Of a stretch of 61,613 nt of DNA, positions 17,585-26,532 are shown piece after piece. The translations under genes were made by a program, and so were the position numbers. How positions within the stretch are numbered: the stretch's first letter is position 1; the number at the start of each line of letters is the position of its first letter. Origin of the DNA: an uncultured Halieaceae bacterium (lineage in GTDB: Bacteria; Pseudomonadota; Gammaproteobacteria; Pseudomonadales; Halieaceae); contig CAJXNM010000016.1 of assembly GCA_913057135.1 (NCBI GenBank), positions 1 to 61,613 on the forward strand. Direction: 5' to 3'. The notes under the pieces are model-generated. The model was not told the DNA's origin, made no database searches, and worked only from the letters and a program-made list of their open reading frames with translations.

Positions 17585-19312
17585 TTAGGGCGTCAAAGGA
17601 AACACCACTGTCAGTAAGCTGAGCACCACCGCCGAGTAGACCAATGACACAGGGGCCCCCATGCGCAGATAGTCAATACGCCGGTAGCCACCCAAGTTTT
17701 GCACCATCAAGTTGGTGGTGTAACCGAACGGCGTGACAAACGAGGCACTGGCACCAAAAGCCACCGCCATAACAAACGCCATCGGGTCTGCCCCTGAGCT
17801 TAACGCCAGAGAATAGGCAAGAGGAAATACCATTGCTGCGGCGGCGTTATTGGTCATCAGCTCAGTGAGCACTAGCGTCAGTAAATACACCGCAACAAGC
17901 GCCCATATTGGCGAGATACCCGCCAGCAATGGAGCCGCGTGGGCAATAAAACTCTCAATAAGACCACTGTCATTGAGTGCCTGAGAAACCACCAGAGCAG
18001 AGCTAATGATGAGCCACATCTCAAAGGGAAAGCGGCGTCGCAAATCGCCCCCCGATACCACCCGCAGTGCCAGCATAGCGGCTAATAGAAACGCCAGTCC
18101 TTTAATCAGCGGTAGTAACCCCGCCGCCGCGCCGGCCACTACCGCAATCAAGGTGCCCGACACAAACAGGCTTTGAAACAGAGGCAAGCTGGCGCTGTCG
18201 ATGCTGTCATCGACCACCAAAAAATTCTTACGGAGGTTGCCACGGTATTGAAAGTCTGGGCCCACGGCCAGCATGAGCGAATCACCGGGGCGAAGTACAA
18301 TACTTCCCAGCTTACCGCTAAGACGCTCACCATCGCGCTTAAGCCCCACGACAGCCGCATCGAAACGCGCTCGGAAGCTGGTTTGCTTGATGGTCTGCCC
18401 CGCAATAGCCGCGTTTGGCATGATGACCACTTCGGTCATGTTAGTGCTCAGTAACCCCTCTTCCACCGCGAAGAGTTTCAAGCCGTGAAACCGGTCGAGG
18501 GTGCCGACACGGGTAATATCACCCGAGAAAATCAGACGGTCCCCCGCCTCCAGCCGCTGGGTTGGTGCCACGGGCGACAGTAGCTCACTACCGCGTACCA
18601 CCTCGACCAGAAACAAATCCCCCAGATCCCTCAGACCATTAGCTTGAATGGTTTTGCCAACCATTTTAGAGCTAGGCAGCACTTCAGCTTCAATCAGGTA
18701 TTCGTCAATGTGCACCTGAGCGCGACCTCGCTCTGGTAACCAGTGCCGCAGCAGGACAAGGGTGCCTATACCGGCAATTGCGGCGGGAACGGCCACCGGG
18801 AGGAAGGCAAAAAATTCAATCCCTTTGCCGGTAGTATCCTGCAGAAAACCACTCACGATGAGATTGGTGGAGGTACCAATCAGGGTAAGTGTTCCCCCGA
18901 GAATCGCGCTATAGGATAACGGCAGCAGTAATTTACTGGGGCGATGGTGCCTGTTGCGGCGCACCGCACCGGCTAAGGTGGCCACAACCGCCGTGTTATT
19001 GACGAAGCCAGAAAATAGCGCCGTCACGCTGGTTAATCGCAGCAGCGACCCGGGTAGCGATGGCCCTACCAGACGCTGAGAAACCGTGCCCAGCCAAGGC
19101 AAGCGCTCGAGCCCGACCGACACGAGCAGCAACAACACAAGTGTGATCAGACCCTCATTACTGGCTTTCGCCAACAGCGTGTCTGTGGAGACTAAGCCGA
19201 ACAGGTAACAGGCCAACATCGCCGCGGTGAAGACGAGTGGCGGCGGCCGCTTGGTCAATACCAAACCGCCGAGCAGCCCCAGCACAACCAATCCCGCGAG
19301 TACCTGTGTCAC
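17585..19312 (-). CDS. SLC13/DASS-type permease with two TrkA-C (RCK-C) domains
   Basis: A 575-residue inner-membrane transporter of the divalent anion:sodium symporter superfamily. Hydrophobic helices fill residues 1-195, two soluble TrkA-C domains occupy ~200-370 (EVLPSSKMVGKTIQANGL and EVVIMPNAAIAGQTIKQTSF), and the second half of the helices runs to the end with the conserved ELMTNNAAAAMVFPLAY and FVTPFGYTTNLMV, mirrored by the N-terminal SGFVNNTAVVATL. The substrate (sulfate, dicarboxylate or other anion) cannot be told from sequence. GTG start. It is codirectional with the C39 operon, 220 bases upstream of it. Confidence 0.9.
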   Translation of the reverse strand: MTQVLAGLVVLGLLGGLVLTKRPPPLVFTAAMLACYLFGLVSTDTLLAKASNEGLITLVLLLLVSVGLERLPWLGTVSQRLVGPSLPGSLLRLTSVTALFSGFVNNTAVVATLAGAVRRNRHHRPSKLLLPLSYSAILGGTLTLIGTSTNLIVSGFLQDTTGKGIEFFAFLPVAVPAAIAGIGTLVLLRHWLPERGRAQVHIDEYLIEAEVLPSSKMVGKTIQANGLRDLGDLFLVEVVRGSELLSPVAPTQRLEAGDRLIFSGDITRVGTLDRFHGLKLFAVEEGLLSTNMTEVVIMPNAAIAGQTIKQTSFRARFDAAVVGLKRDGERLSGKLGSIVLRPGDSLMLAVGPDFQYRGNLRKNFLVVDDSIDSASLPLFQSLFVSGTLIAVVAGAAAGLLPLIKGLAFLLAAMLALRVVSGGDLRRRFPFEMWLIISSALVVSQALNDSGLIESFIAHAAPLLAGISPIWALVAVYLLTLVLTELMTNNAAAAMVFPLAYSLALSSGADPMAFVMAVAFGASASFVTPFGYTTNLMVQNLGGYRRIDYLRMGAPVSLVYSAVVLSLLTVVFPLTP

Positions 19313-19444
19313 GTTCCGCTCGACGCCTCTACTGTTACAAAACCCAGAGCATACGTGGACTCAACACGGGATAACACGCCGTTTATGCAATCTGTGATGA
19401 CTGTCTCAAGCACAGGAAAACCGATGAATCGGCAGCAAGCGATA

Positions 19445-21235
19445 TCAATCGACATTGAGATTTTTTATGGCAACGTCAGGGGTAGCACCCTCGTAATAAT
19501 GGTGTACATCACGCTGGGGGAACGGAATACAAATACCCTCCGCGTCGAACCGCAACTTAACCTCCCGTTGCAGACGCCAGTAGACATCCCAGTAATGCTC
19601 TGTCGCCACCCACGGTCTAACAATAAAGTCGACCGAACTTTCCCCCAAGCGATGCACCCGGATATTTGGTGGCGGGTCGGGCAACACCTCGGGCGTATTG
19701 GCAATGATGTCGCTCAAAATAGCCTCAACATGCTCAATACTGTCGCCGTAGCTAACCCCAAACTCTAAGTCGACACGCCGCATCCGTTGTCCGGTGTAAT
19801 TACGAATCACATCTCCCCATATCTTACTGTTTGGGATGATTAGCGACTGATTATCGGGCGTGGTAATCGTTGTCGACACCAAGTTCATGCGTTTGACAGT
19901 GCCCTGCACGCCCGCCACATCAATGTAATCGTCGGTATCAAAGGGCCGATAAGCTAAAATCATGGCACCTGCAGCGAAATTACCTAACACGTCTTGTAGC
20001 GCAAAGCCCACGATAAAACCGGCCACCCCTAAGCCTGCGAGCATGGGCGCCACGGAAATACCCAGTTGCGACAAAGCAACGAGAAAACCTAAGGCCATGA
20101 CCACAGCGCCAGCCATACGGGTGAGGACATCTTGCAGCAATACGCCCATGCGATTTCCTCGGCTCGCCAAGACCCGCGCCACACCGCGACGAGTCAATCG
20201 CGCCAAGAGCCTCGCCAGCAGCACAATACCGATGAACATCAACAGACTGAAAATCAGATCAAACGCCTCTTGCTGCCACCAAGCAACGGCTGTTGTGGTC
20301 ACATCGTCCAGCAGCGCCGACAACACCGTGGCATCGACCAGGGAGACAGAGACCGCACTGGATTGCCTGAGCAAAACACGGCGCTCGGCACTGGTATCAA
20401 CCCCTAATCGCTCGAGTAGATCGACCACTTGAGCAAGTTGCTCACCGGCGCGCTCGATGCGCAAAACTTGCAAATCTAAGGCAGCCTTTAACTCTGCATT
20501 ATCGGGGTTATCAGCCAACTGTCGAACGAGCATTGCCCGTGCACTTTCACTGTAACCAATGGTGCCCAGCAACGCTTCGCTAGAGTGATGCAGGCGCTCG
20601 CGCAGCATCGACAGCAACACCGCATCGGACAGACCGGTTGCGGCTCGTGCTTCAATGACATCGACCAAGGTCACCAAATACTGCATGCGCAGCTGAATCA
20701 GCCCCTCGGTGTAAGCCTCAGCGGTGATTTGCTCAACCCCCGACAAGGTCTCAGCCAACAAGCTCCGCTCTTCAATACGCGTCTCCAGACCCGTTAGGCG
20801 ACGGGCAATTAGGCTGTCTAGGGGCTCGTCGAGTTGCACCAGAGCCGACACTACAATGCCCTCAGATGCGGCGTCAGCGCTATTTGATGCCTCAGATAGC
20901 ACCCGAACATAGCGCTTCAAAAACTGAAGTAAGCGCTGATCCTGTTGATAGGCAAAGGCGTCACTTTGATCATTACGTGCCCCCACTGGGGACTGAACGC
21001 TTTCCGATAGCGACGCGAACGCCTGTTGCAATTGGTCGACGGGGACTGCGGGACTTTCGTTGGCGGTCTCGGCAACAGTGGCTGAAGGACTGCCGATCCA
21101 CATGAAGAACAGCAATAGACCGAGGCAAGCCAGCTGATACGCTCCTGAAGTGGCCAAGCCGGCTCCTTTACGGGGCTGATAACCGGCATCGCTCAGGTGC
21201 GACTGTCTTTCAGAGCAAACCATAGATTGCCTCAA
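19445..21235 (-). CDS. MscS-family mechanosensitive channel with a large periplasmic N-terminal domain
   Basis: A 596-residue inner-membrane channel that would release solutes on hypo-osmotic shock. A signal segment (residues ~28-50) precedes a ~250-residue helical periplasmic domain, then transmembrane helices ~335-440. The pore-lining helix and MscS beta domain are clear: LAGLGVAGFIVGFALQDVLGNFAAGAMIL, then FDTDDYIDVAGVQGTV, TPDNQSLIIPNSKIWGDVIRNYT and the C-terminal alpha/beta domain. It lies 15 bases after aroG on the same strand and is probably cotranscribed with it. Similar in layout to larger MscS relatives such as YbdG/YnaI, but the exact subfamily is not resolved. Confidence 0.9.
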   Translation of the reverse strand: MRQSMVCSERQSHLSDAGYQPRKGAGLATSGAYQLACLGLLLFFMWIGSPSATVAETANESPAVPVDQLQQAFASLSESVQSPVGARNDQSDAFAYQQDQRLLQFLKRYVRVLSEASNSADAASEGIVVSALVQLDEPLDSLIARRLTGLETRIEERSLLAETLSGVEQITAEAYTEGLIQLRMQYLVTLVDVIEARAATGLSDAVLLSMLRERLHHSSEALLGTIGYSESARAMLVRQLADNPDNAELKAALDLQVLRIERAGEQLAQVVDLLERLGVDTSAERRVLLRQSSAVSVSLVDATVLSALLDDVTTTAVAWWQQEAFDLIFSLLMFIGIVLLARLLARLTRRGVARVLASRGNRMGVLLQDVLTRMAGAVVMALGFLVALSQLGISVAPMLAGLGVAGFIVGFALQDVLGNFAAGAMILAYRPFDTDDYIDVAGVQGTVKRMNLVSTTITTPDNQSLIIPNSKIWGDVIRNYTGQRMRRVDLEFGVSYGDSIEHVEAILSDIIANTPEVLPDPPPNIRVHRLGESSVDFIVRPWVATEHYWDVYWRLQREVKLRFDAEGICIPFPQRDVHHYYEGATPDVAIKNLNVD

Positions 21236-21250
21236 GAGCCCATTGCCAAC

Positions 21251-22309
21251 TTAAGCCCGTAAGCGGCGGGCACTGACAGCACTCGCCAAGTTTTCCAGTA
21301 CCAGCTCGGTCTGGTCCCAAGCCATGCAGGGATCAGTAATACTCTGACCATAACGCAGGGCAACCCCCGGCTCGACATTTTGTCGACCCGCCTCAATAAA
21401 ACTTTCGAGCATAATGCCCACAATCGCGGTATTGCCGCGCCGGATTTGGGTGGCAATATCATCGGCCACGTCGACCTGTCGCGCGGGAATTTTTCGGCTA
21501 TTAGCGTGACTGGCGTCAATCATCAATCGCTGGGGCAACCCGACCTTGGCCAGTAGTGCACAAGTGTCATCCACCGAGAACATATCGTAATTGGGTGAGC
21601 GTCCACCCCGTAAAATGACATGGCAATCTTCGTTGCCAGTGGTCTCAAAAATAGCCGACTGCCCCTCTTTCGTCACCGATAGAAAATGATGGGAACGCTG
21701 TGCAGCGCCGATAGCATCGACCGCCACTTGCACATCACCGTCGGTGGCGTTTTTAAAGCCCACCGGGCACGACAAACCCGATGCCAGTTCCCGATGGGTT
21801 TGGCTTTCGGTGGTACGGGCACCAATAGCTCCCCAGGCGACCAAATCGGCAATGTATTGGGGTGAGATTAAATCGAGGTACTCGGTACCCGTGGGCAGGC
21901 CCATCCTGTTGAGGTCGACAAGCAGCTGTCGGGCCAAATGCAGACCTTTATTGATTTGAAACGAGTTATCGAGATCGGGGTCGTTGATCAGCCCCTTCCA
22001 ACCCACCGTTGTTCTGGGTTTCTCAAAATAGACACGCATAACGATGAACAAATCATCTTGTAAACGGGCGGCGGCACCGCGTAATCGCTCTGCATAATCA
22101 ATAGCCGCTTGGGTATCGTGAATACTACAGGGGCCCACCACCACCACGAGCCGATCATCATCGCCGTGAAGCACGTGGTGAATAGCCTGTCGAGATGCCG
22201 CCACATGCTCCGCAAGATCTGTATCAATGGGAATATCAGTCAGCAATTGCTGGGGTGACACCAACTCTTTCAATGAGTGGATTCGGGTGTCATCGGTAAG
22301 TGCGGGCAT
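21251..22309 (-). CDS. aroG: 3-deoxy-7-phosphoheptulonate synthase, class I (AroG type)
   Basis: Condenses phosphoenolpyruvate with erythrose-4-phosphate, the first step of the shikimate pathway to aromatic amino acids. At 352 residues it matches AroG/AroF/AroH (350-356). VVVVGPCSIHDTQAAIDYA starts near residue 53; KPRTTVGWKGLINDP, PTGTEYLDLISPQYIADLVAWGAIGARTTESQ, GFKNATDGD, HVILRGG and DASHANS are the family motifs for substrate and metal binding. The N-terminal feedback region is present, but which amino acid inhibits it cannot be assigned with confidence, so the symbol means type only. ATG start. Confidence 0.94.
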   Translation of the reverse strand: MPALTDDTRIHSLKELVSPQQLLTDIPIDTDLAEHVAASRQAIHHVLHGDDDRLVVVVGPCSIHDTQAAIDYAERLRGAAARLQDDLFIVMRVYFEKPRTTVGWKGLINDPDLDNSFQINKGLHLARQLLVDLNRMGLPTGTEYLDLISPQYIADLVAWGAIGARTTESQTHRELASGLSCPVGFKNATDGDVQVAVDAIGAAQRSHHFLSVTKEGQSAIFETTGNEDCHVILRGGRSPNYDMFSVDDTCALLAKVGLPQRLMIDASHANSRKIPARQVDVADDIATQIRRGNTAIVGIMLESFIEAGRQNVEPGVALRYGQSITDPCMAWDQTELVLENLASAVSARRLRA

Positions 22310-22360
22310 ACAGGCATAACTCCAAGTATCAGAGGGCTAATGTGTTGAAAGAGGGCTGGC

Positions 22361-22933
22361 TCAATTAGTGGTGGTCATCGGGTCTGGTTGGCTCATCCTG
22401 TTCTCTGGCGAGCCCGCTAATAGGGCGTCGGTCAGCTTTCCAATCGTATTAGGCTGAACCAAATGGGCGGCATACCAGGTGTGCAAGCAGCGCACCCGAG
22501 AGGGCTCGCTAATGCCGCCAATACCGCGTTCGGTTAGGGCTGTCATCATACCGTTGCGCTCCAGCAGCTCACGCTCCCCAGCGCTGAGAAAGGAAGCACG
22601 CAGCGCACGATGGCGCTGATGATCGCAGCTCATTGACTGACGCAAGCTGTCACTGCTGTCGATCAGAGACTGTAATTGTGCTATCCAGCCCGCCGCTTCC
22701 AATCGATCGAGGCGCAGGCAAAGATCAGCGTCAATCAACCAAAATAAGGTCGGAAACGGCTTGCCATCGACCACCGATGCTACCCGGATGACCGCCGGCT
22801 CACCCATCGGATTCCAGGCTGCAATGGCCCTTAACCCTCTGGGTGTCCGACCAAGACGATGGCTTATCCAATCAAGCCACTGATTCAAGGCCCGGGGATC
22901 ACTGTCGGTTTTAGTGCTGTTCACGTGCGTCAT
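22361..22933 (-). CDS. DUF501 domain protein
   Basis: A 190-residue soluble protein of the DUF501 family, biochemical function unknown. Family motifs are LGRTPRGLRAIAAWNPMGEPAVIRV, DGKPFPTLFWLIDADLCLRLDRLEA and a late RCLHTWYAAHLVQPNTIG with a conserved His/Trp/Tyr cluster. The tail (~20 residues) is polar and unconserved-looking. It is upstream of and codirectional with aroG, 51 bases away. In other gammaproteobacteria DUF501 genes are often near stress/phosphate genes such as ppx; nothing of that kind is visible here. Confidence 0.87.
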   Translation of the reverse strand: MTHVNSTKTDSDPRALNQWLDWISHRLGRTPRGLRAIAAWNPMGEPAVIRVASVVDGKPFPTLFWLIDADLCLRLDRLEAAGWIAQLQSLIDSSDSLRQSMSCDHQRHRALRASFLSAGERELLERNGMMTALTERGIGGISEPSRVRCLHTWYAAHLVQPNTIGKLTDALLAGSPENRMSQPDPMTTTN

Positions 22934-22995
22934 TGCGCCAGTTTAACACGACCCTTGGTTTGACCGAGTTATGTCCAAGGCGTAAAGTTCACGCC

Positions 22996-23132
22996 GTTGG
23001 GTGCCTGCCGGTCGTCGATCTGGGTAGGTTAAAAGGGAAGTCTGGTGCGTCTAGGACAAGACCAGCGCTGCCCCCGCAACGGTAACAGTAGGGCCGTAAC
23101 AGCCCGCTACTGAAGCCCGATACCTGCCCAAC
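22996..23132 (+). ncRNA. Cobalamin (adenosylcobalamin) riboswitch aptamer
   Basis: Aptamer upstream of the TonB receptor gene. The closing stem P1 is a perfect GTTGGG (22996-23001) with CCCAAC (23127-23132). Conserved blocks appear in order: AAAAGGGAAGTCTGGTG near 23031-23047, GCTGCCCCCGCAACGGTAA near 23068-23086 and the B12 box with GATACCTGCC ending at 23128. This is a full class-I layout. Binding of the cofactor is expected to repress the receptor. Confidence 0.93.
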
Positions 23133-23245
23133 ATAACGATAACCGCGGAGCGGAGGGCTCTGTCAGGTGCGAACCTCCCTTATGGGAGAGCCCCGCCTGC
23201 GTCATAACGACGATCCTTCCTCCCGCCTCCCTACCGGAGTGCAGG
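23133..23245 (+). promoter_or_regulatory. Riboswitch expression platform hiding the ribosome site
   Basis: Between aptamer and ATG, GGGCTCT (about 23155-23161) can pair with AGAGCCC (about 23187-23193) around an inner CTCCC/GGGAG hairpin. Close to the start, CTCC at 23227-23230 can pair with the ribosome site GGAG at 23236-23239. There is no U-tract, which suggests control of translation rather than transcription termination. Confidence 0.6.
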
Positions 23246-25138
23246 ATGAACAACACCACCAATGCAAGAAATCAGCGAGCGACTTTCCGTTTAGCCAGCT
23301 GCGGCTTTGCCGCATTCAGCCTAGGTTTAGCAGGGTCGGTTCTAGCTGATAGCAAAGCAGCGACTAACGAACCACAAGAAGAGATCATTATCGTGGCATC
23401 ACGGGTTGCCACACCCCTAGCCGACACGGGACTGTCGGTGAGCACCTTGTCTGCGGATGACATTGAGCTCTTGGGATACAACGATTTAGCCCCTCTGCTC
23501 GATATTCAGCCGGGGGTCAGTGTCAGCCAGGACGGCGGCCTCGGCAAAGCCGCTGCGGTTCGCATTCGGGGTGAGGATGGATTTCGTACCCGTATTCTGC
23601 TCGATGGCATCGATATTGCCGATCCGTCGTCGCCGCAGGTCAGTCCGCGTATCGAGCAGTTACTGAGTGCCCCTCTACAGCGCATCGAAATTCTTCGTGG
23701 CCCCCAGGGTCTGTTGTATGGGGCTGATGCGGGCGGTGTCATTGCCATCAGTACCCTGCAACCGGAAGACGGTATCAACGGCCAGCTAGGCATGGAAACC
23801 GGCGCCAATGGCTTCAATCGGGTGAGCGGTCAAATAGCCGGCGGCAATGAGCGACTGCAGGGAAGTATTAACGTGGCGGATTTGAGCACCGATGGCTTCA
23901 ATGCACGCAGCGATGACCAAGCCCTGTCGGACCAAGATGGCTATAGCAATCAAACCATCCACGCCACCGCCACCGCGACGCTTAACCCCCACTGGCAGAT
24001 CGGCGCCAGCATTCACGACGTGGAGGGTAACAACGATTACGACAATTGTTTTGATGCAGTCACCTCTGCGACCCTAAATACCTGCAACGACGATTATGAG
24101 CAGCGCGCCTGGCGAACCTGGGCACGGTGGGAGGACGATAACCTCGTCTCCGAGTTAAGCCTCGCCGATAGCCGTATCGACCGGACATTATTCAGCGCCA
24201 CAATCCCGACCTTTGACACGCGAGGAGAGCAGCGGGAACTATCTTGGTTAGGTAGTGCGGCCCTGGGTGACGCACAGTTCACTGTGGGCATCGATCTACT
24301 GGAACAGGCATTCACCGACGGCGGTGAGCGCAAACAACGGGATAATCAAGGTGTTTACGGTGAATACCGCCGGAATCTGCTGAGCGGCAACATCAGCCTG
24401 GGCGTACGCCACGACGACAATGATGATTTTGGCCAACACACCTCTTGGCGTATCAGTACGCTGCAACCGATCGCTAACGAGACAATGCCTATGGCGTTAC
24501 ACGCCGCTATTGGCACCGGGTTTCGAGCACCCAGCCCCTACGAGATTGCTTATAACGCCGGACCCTTTGCCAGTGCCCCCGCCACAGACCAAGCACTGCG
24601 GGAAGAAAATAGCCGTGGCTGGGAGTTGGGCTTACGACTGGGTAATGCTGACAACTGGACGCGCATCACGTGGTTTGATCAACGCATCGACAACGCCATT
24701 GACTTCGATCTGGCAGGATTTTCCGGATACATTCAACAGCCGGGAGCATCGACCTCTGAGGGGCTAGAATTCGAGGCGCAATCACGCATCCATAACCAGT
24801 TACGTCTGGTCGCCAATGCCACCTGGAATAAAGCGGAAAATCCCGAGGGCAATCGACGAGCTTACCGCCCACGTCTGAGTGGTGCCGCTTCACTGCAATG
24901 GCAGCAAGATGCGTGGCAATCGGCCCTAACCGCCCGTATCAGCCGCGACAGCGTCGATAACAGCGGTCTGGCCATGGATGACTATGTGGTGGTCGATTGG
25001 TCACTACAGCGGGCAGTCACAAACGGGATCACGGCCACGCTGCGACTGGAGAATGCCTTCGACCGGGACTATCAGCAAATTCGAAACTTCAACACCAGCG
25101 GCCGGCTTTGGTACCTTGGCCTGCGTTACAGCCTCTGA
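23246..25138 (+). CDS. btuB: TonB-dependent outer-membrane receptor, BtuB type
   Basis: Outer-membrane importer for vitamin B12, energised by TonB. The 630-residue protein has a signal peptide (cleavage near SVLA/DS, residue 34), a TonB box EEIIIVAS at ~45-52, a plug domain with DLAPLLDIQPGVSVS, VRIRGEDGFRTRILLDGIDIADP and RIEILRGPQGLLYGADAGGVI, and a 22-strand barrel ending in the terminal phenylalanine-type motif WYLGLRYSL. The upstream cobalamin riboswitch makes B12 or a B12 precursor the likely ligand. GGAG lies six bases from the ATG. Corrinoid adenosyltransferase follows 69 bases downstream on the same strand. Confidence 0.93.
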   Translation: MNNTTNARNQRATFRLASCGFAAFSLGLAGSVLADSKAATNEPQEEIIIVASRVATPLADTGLSVSTLSADDIELLGYNDLAPLLDIQPGVSVSQDGGLGKAAAVRIRGEDGFRTRILLDGIDIADPSSPQVSPRIEQLLSAPLQRIEILRGPQGLLYGADAGGVIAISTLQPEDGINGQLGMETGANGFNRVSGQIAGGNERLQGSINVADLSTDGFNARSDDQALSDQDGYSNQTIHATATATLNPHWQIGASIHDVEGNNDYDNCFDAVTSATLNTCNDDYEQRAWRTWARWEDDNLVSELSLADSRIDRTLFSATIPTFDTRGEQRELSWLGSAALGDAQFTVGIDLLEQAFTDGGERKQRDNQGVYGEYRRNLLSGNISLGVRHDDNDDFGQHTSWRISTLQPIANETMPMALHAAIGTGFRAPSPYEIAYNAGPFASAPATDQALREENSRGWELGLRLGNADNWTRITWFDQRIDNAIDFDLAGFSGYIQQPGASTSEGLEFEAQSRIHNQLRLVANATWNKAENPEGNRRAYRPRLSGAASLQWQQDAWQSALTARISRDSVDNSGLAMDDYVVVDWSLQRAVTNGITATLRLENAFDRDYQQIRNFNTSGRLWYLGLRYSL

Positions 25139-25207
25139 CGGTACCTGAATGCATCAACGACCTTGCAAAACCGCTTATTGCCCCCCGCTTACGGAGTCGC
25201 CACACCC

Positions 25208-25819
25208 ATGACCTCAACCACAGCACGTGACCAAAAACACCAACGCGCCATGGCGAAACAAAAGTCCGCGGTCGATGCGGGTATTGCCGCGGCCACGGAA
25301 GAACGCGGCGTGGCGGTACTGCTAACAGGCGATGGCAAAGGTAAAACCAGCTCCGCCTTTGGCATGGTGCTGCGCGCGTTGGGTTACGGCCAACAAGTTG
25401 CCGTCATTCAGTTCATCAAGGGCGTGCAATTGTCAGGTGAGGAGATGTACCTGCGTGATCAGTGCCCTCAGGTACGCTTTTACCAAATGGGTACCGGCTT
25501 CACTTGGGATACCCAAGACCGGCAGGGGGATATCGCCGCCGCGCGAACCACCTGGGAAGTCGCCAAGGAAGCGCTCCAGAATACATCCATCGATCTGGTG
25601 GTCCTCGACGAGATCACCTATATGCTGGCGTTCGACTATTTACCCGAGGCCGAGGTATTAGATGCGATTGCGAACCGTCCAGAGCAGCAGAGTGTTGTCG
25701 TGACCGGGCGCGGGGGTGGTACAGCGCTCCGAGACATCATGGACACCGTGTCGGAGGTCAAAGAGATAAAGCACGCCTACCGCGCAGGTATCAGCGCAAG
25801 GCGGGGTGTTGATTATTAA
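25208..25819 (+). CDS. cobO: Corrinoid (cob(I)yrinic acid a,c-diamide) adenosyltransferase
   Basis: Transfers the 5'-deoxyadenosyl group of ATP to cob(I)alamin-type corrinoids (CobO/BtuR/CobA family), making imported B12 into coenzyme B12. The 203-residue chain has the P-loop GDGKGKTSSAFGM at 41-53, QFIKGVQLSGEE, DLVVLDEITYMLAF and VVVTGRGG as family motifs. The ATG at 25208 fits the family's length; a TTG at 25163 is in frame but too far upstream. Its position just after the btuB gene suggests both belong to a B12 salvage operon under the riboswitch. No other cobalamin genes are seen, so de novo synthesis is not supported here. Confidence 0.95.
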   Translation: MTSTTARDQKHQRAMAKQKSAVDAGIAAATEERGVAVLLTGDGKGKTSSAFGMVLRALGYGQQVAVIQFIKGVQLSGEEMYLRDQCPQVRFYQMGTGFTWDTQDRQGDIAAARTTWEVAKEALQNTSIDLVVLDEITYMLAFDYLPEAEVLDAIANRPEQQSVVVTGRGGGTALRDIMDTVSEVKEIKHAYRAGISARRGVDY

Positions 25820-26453
25820 GGTGCCCCGCCCTTTGCAAGACAGCTCATTGCAGAACAGCACTACGATGGGCGGCGCCATCGCCCTACCCTGGTTTTTGGC
25901 TTATAAGTTTACCAACTCCCTGTTTCTAGGGCTGTCGATAGGGTCGGTGTTTGCCCTCTACAGCCCATTGCCGCCATCGGTATTTTCAGCTGGGGGAATT
26001 GGTTTAGCACTGGCGACCCTTGTCATAGCCACCCAATACCACCGACTCTTCAATGTCTTGTGGTTTTTTAGGCTGTCACTACTGGTGGAGCTTGTGGTGT
26101 TGGCCGGTGTTATCGCGGTGTTGCTGTACCCGGTCGACCAGCCTTTGGCGCTGTTTATCTACCTGGGCTATCAAATCACCTTTGCCCTTGGCAGTTACTT
26201 GGTACGCTGCGAGACGCTGCTCATTACCGAAGATCGGCGTCTCGCCCAACTCGATATCAGCAAGCAGGCGGGTTACCTCGGGGGCATGGGCCTGTCATGG
26301 GCGCTCTACACACTCTTTGAAAATCATTGGGGTATAGCAGAAAACATTGACCAGGTAGTGGCGCTGCATTGGCCGCTGTTAGTGGTCGAAATAGCCACCG
26401 TGGTGCTGCTACTGGCGGCCTTTGCACCCGCGTTGCGCAGGCGATCATCCTAG
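25806..26453 (+). CDS. Integral membrane protein, function unknown
   Basis: A 215-residue very hydrophobic protein with about five or six transmembrane helices, starting GGAIALPWFLAYKFTNSLFLGLSIG and ending in a basic RRRSS tail. It is not a family I recognise. The GTG start overlaps the last 14 bases of cobO; an in-frame ATG at 25866 begins the hydrophobic part directly and is at least as likely. Because it abuts cobO and follows the B12 riboswitch, a role in corrinoid or metal handling is conceivable, but it could equally be an unrelated gene sharing the transcript. Confidence 0.7.
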   Translation: MLIIKVPRPLQDSSLQNSTTMGGAIALPWFLAYKFTNSLFLGLSIGSVFALYSPLPPSVFSAGGIGLALATLVIATQYHRLFNVLWFFRLSLLVELVVLAGVIAVLLYPVDQPLALFIYLGYQITFALGSYLVRCETLLITEDRRLAQLDISKQAGYLGGMGLSWALYTLFENHWGIAENIDQVVALHWPLLVVEIATVVLLLAAFAPALRRRSS

Positions 26454-26459
26454 TCAGAG

Positions 26460-26476
26460 GACCCCGGGCTCGGGGT
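26460..26476. terminator. Short GC-rich hairpin between convergent genes
   Basis: ACCCCG at 26461-26466 pairs with CGGGGT at 26471-26476 around GGCT, just after the membrane-protein stop. A second hairpin AGCGAG-TGAT-CTCGCT at 26518-26533 reaches the aldolase stop codon. Neither has a U-tract, so intrinsic termination is uncertain. Confidence 0.4.
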
Positions 26477-26532
26477 GTCACGGCTAGGTAGCGCTGGCTG
26501 AATTGAGCCTCCGCTTCAGCGAGTGATCTCGC

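Noticed and set aside
17571-17596. Direct repeat GGGCGTCAA near the SLC13 stop
   Set aside because: Nine bases, two copies; within chance expectation.
16939-17622. A 227-codon plus-strand open frame across the C39 operon
   Set aside because: It covers three minus-strand genes that have good ribosome sites and recognisable signal and membrane features; its own sequence shows no family and is rich in Arg/Ser/His like a shadow frame.
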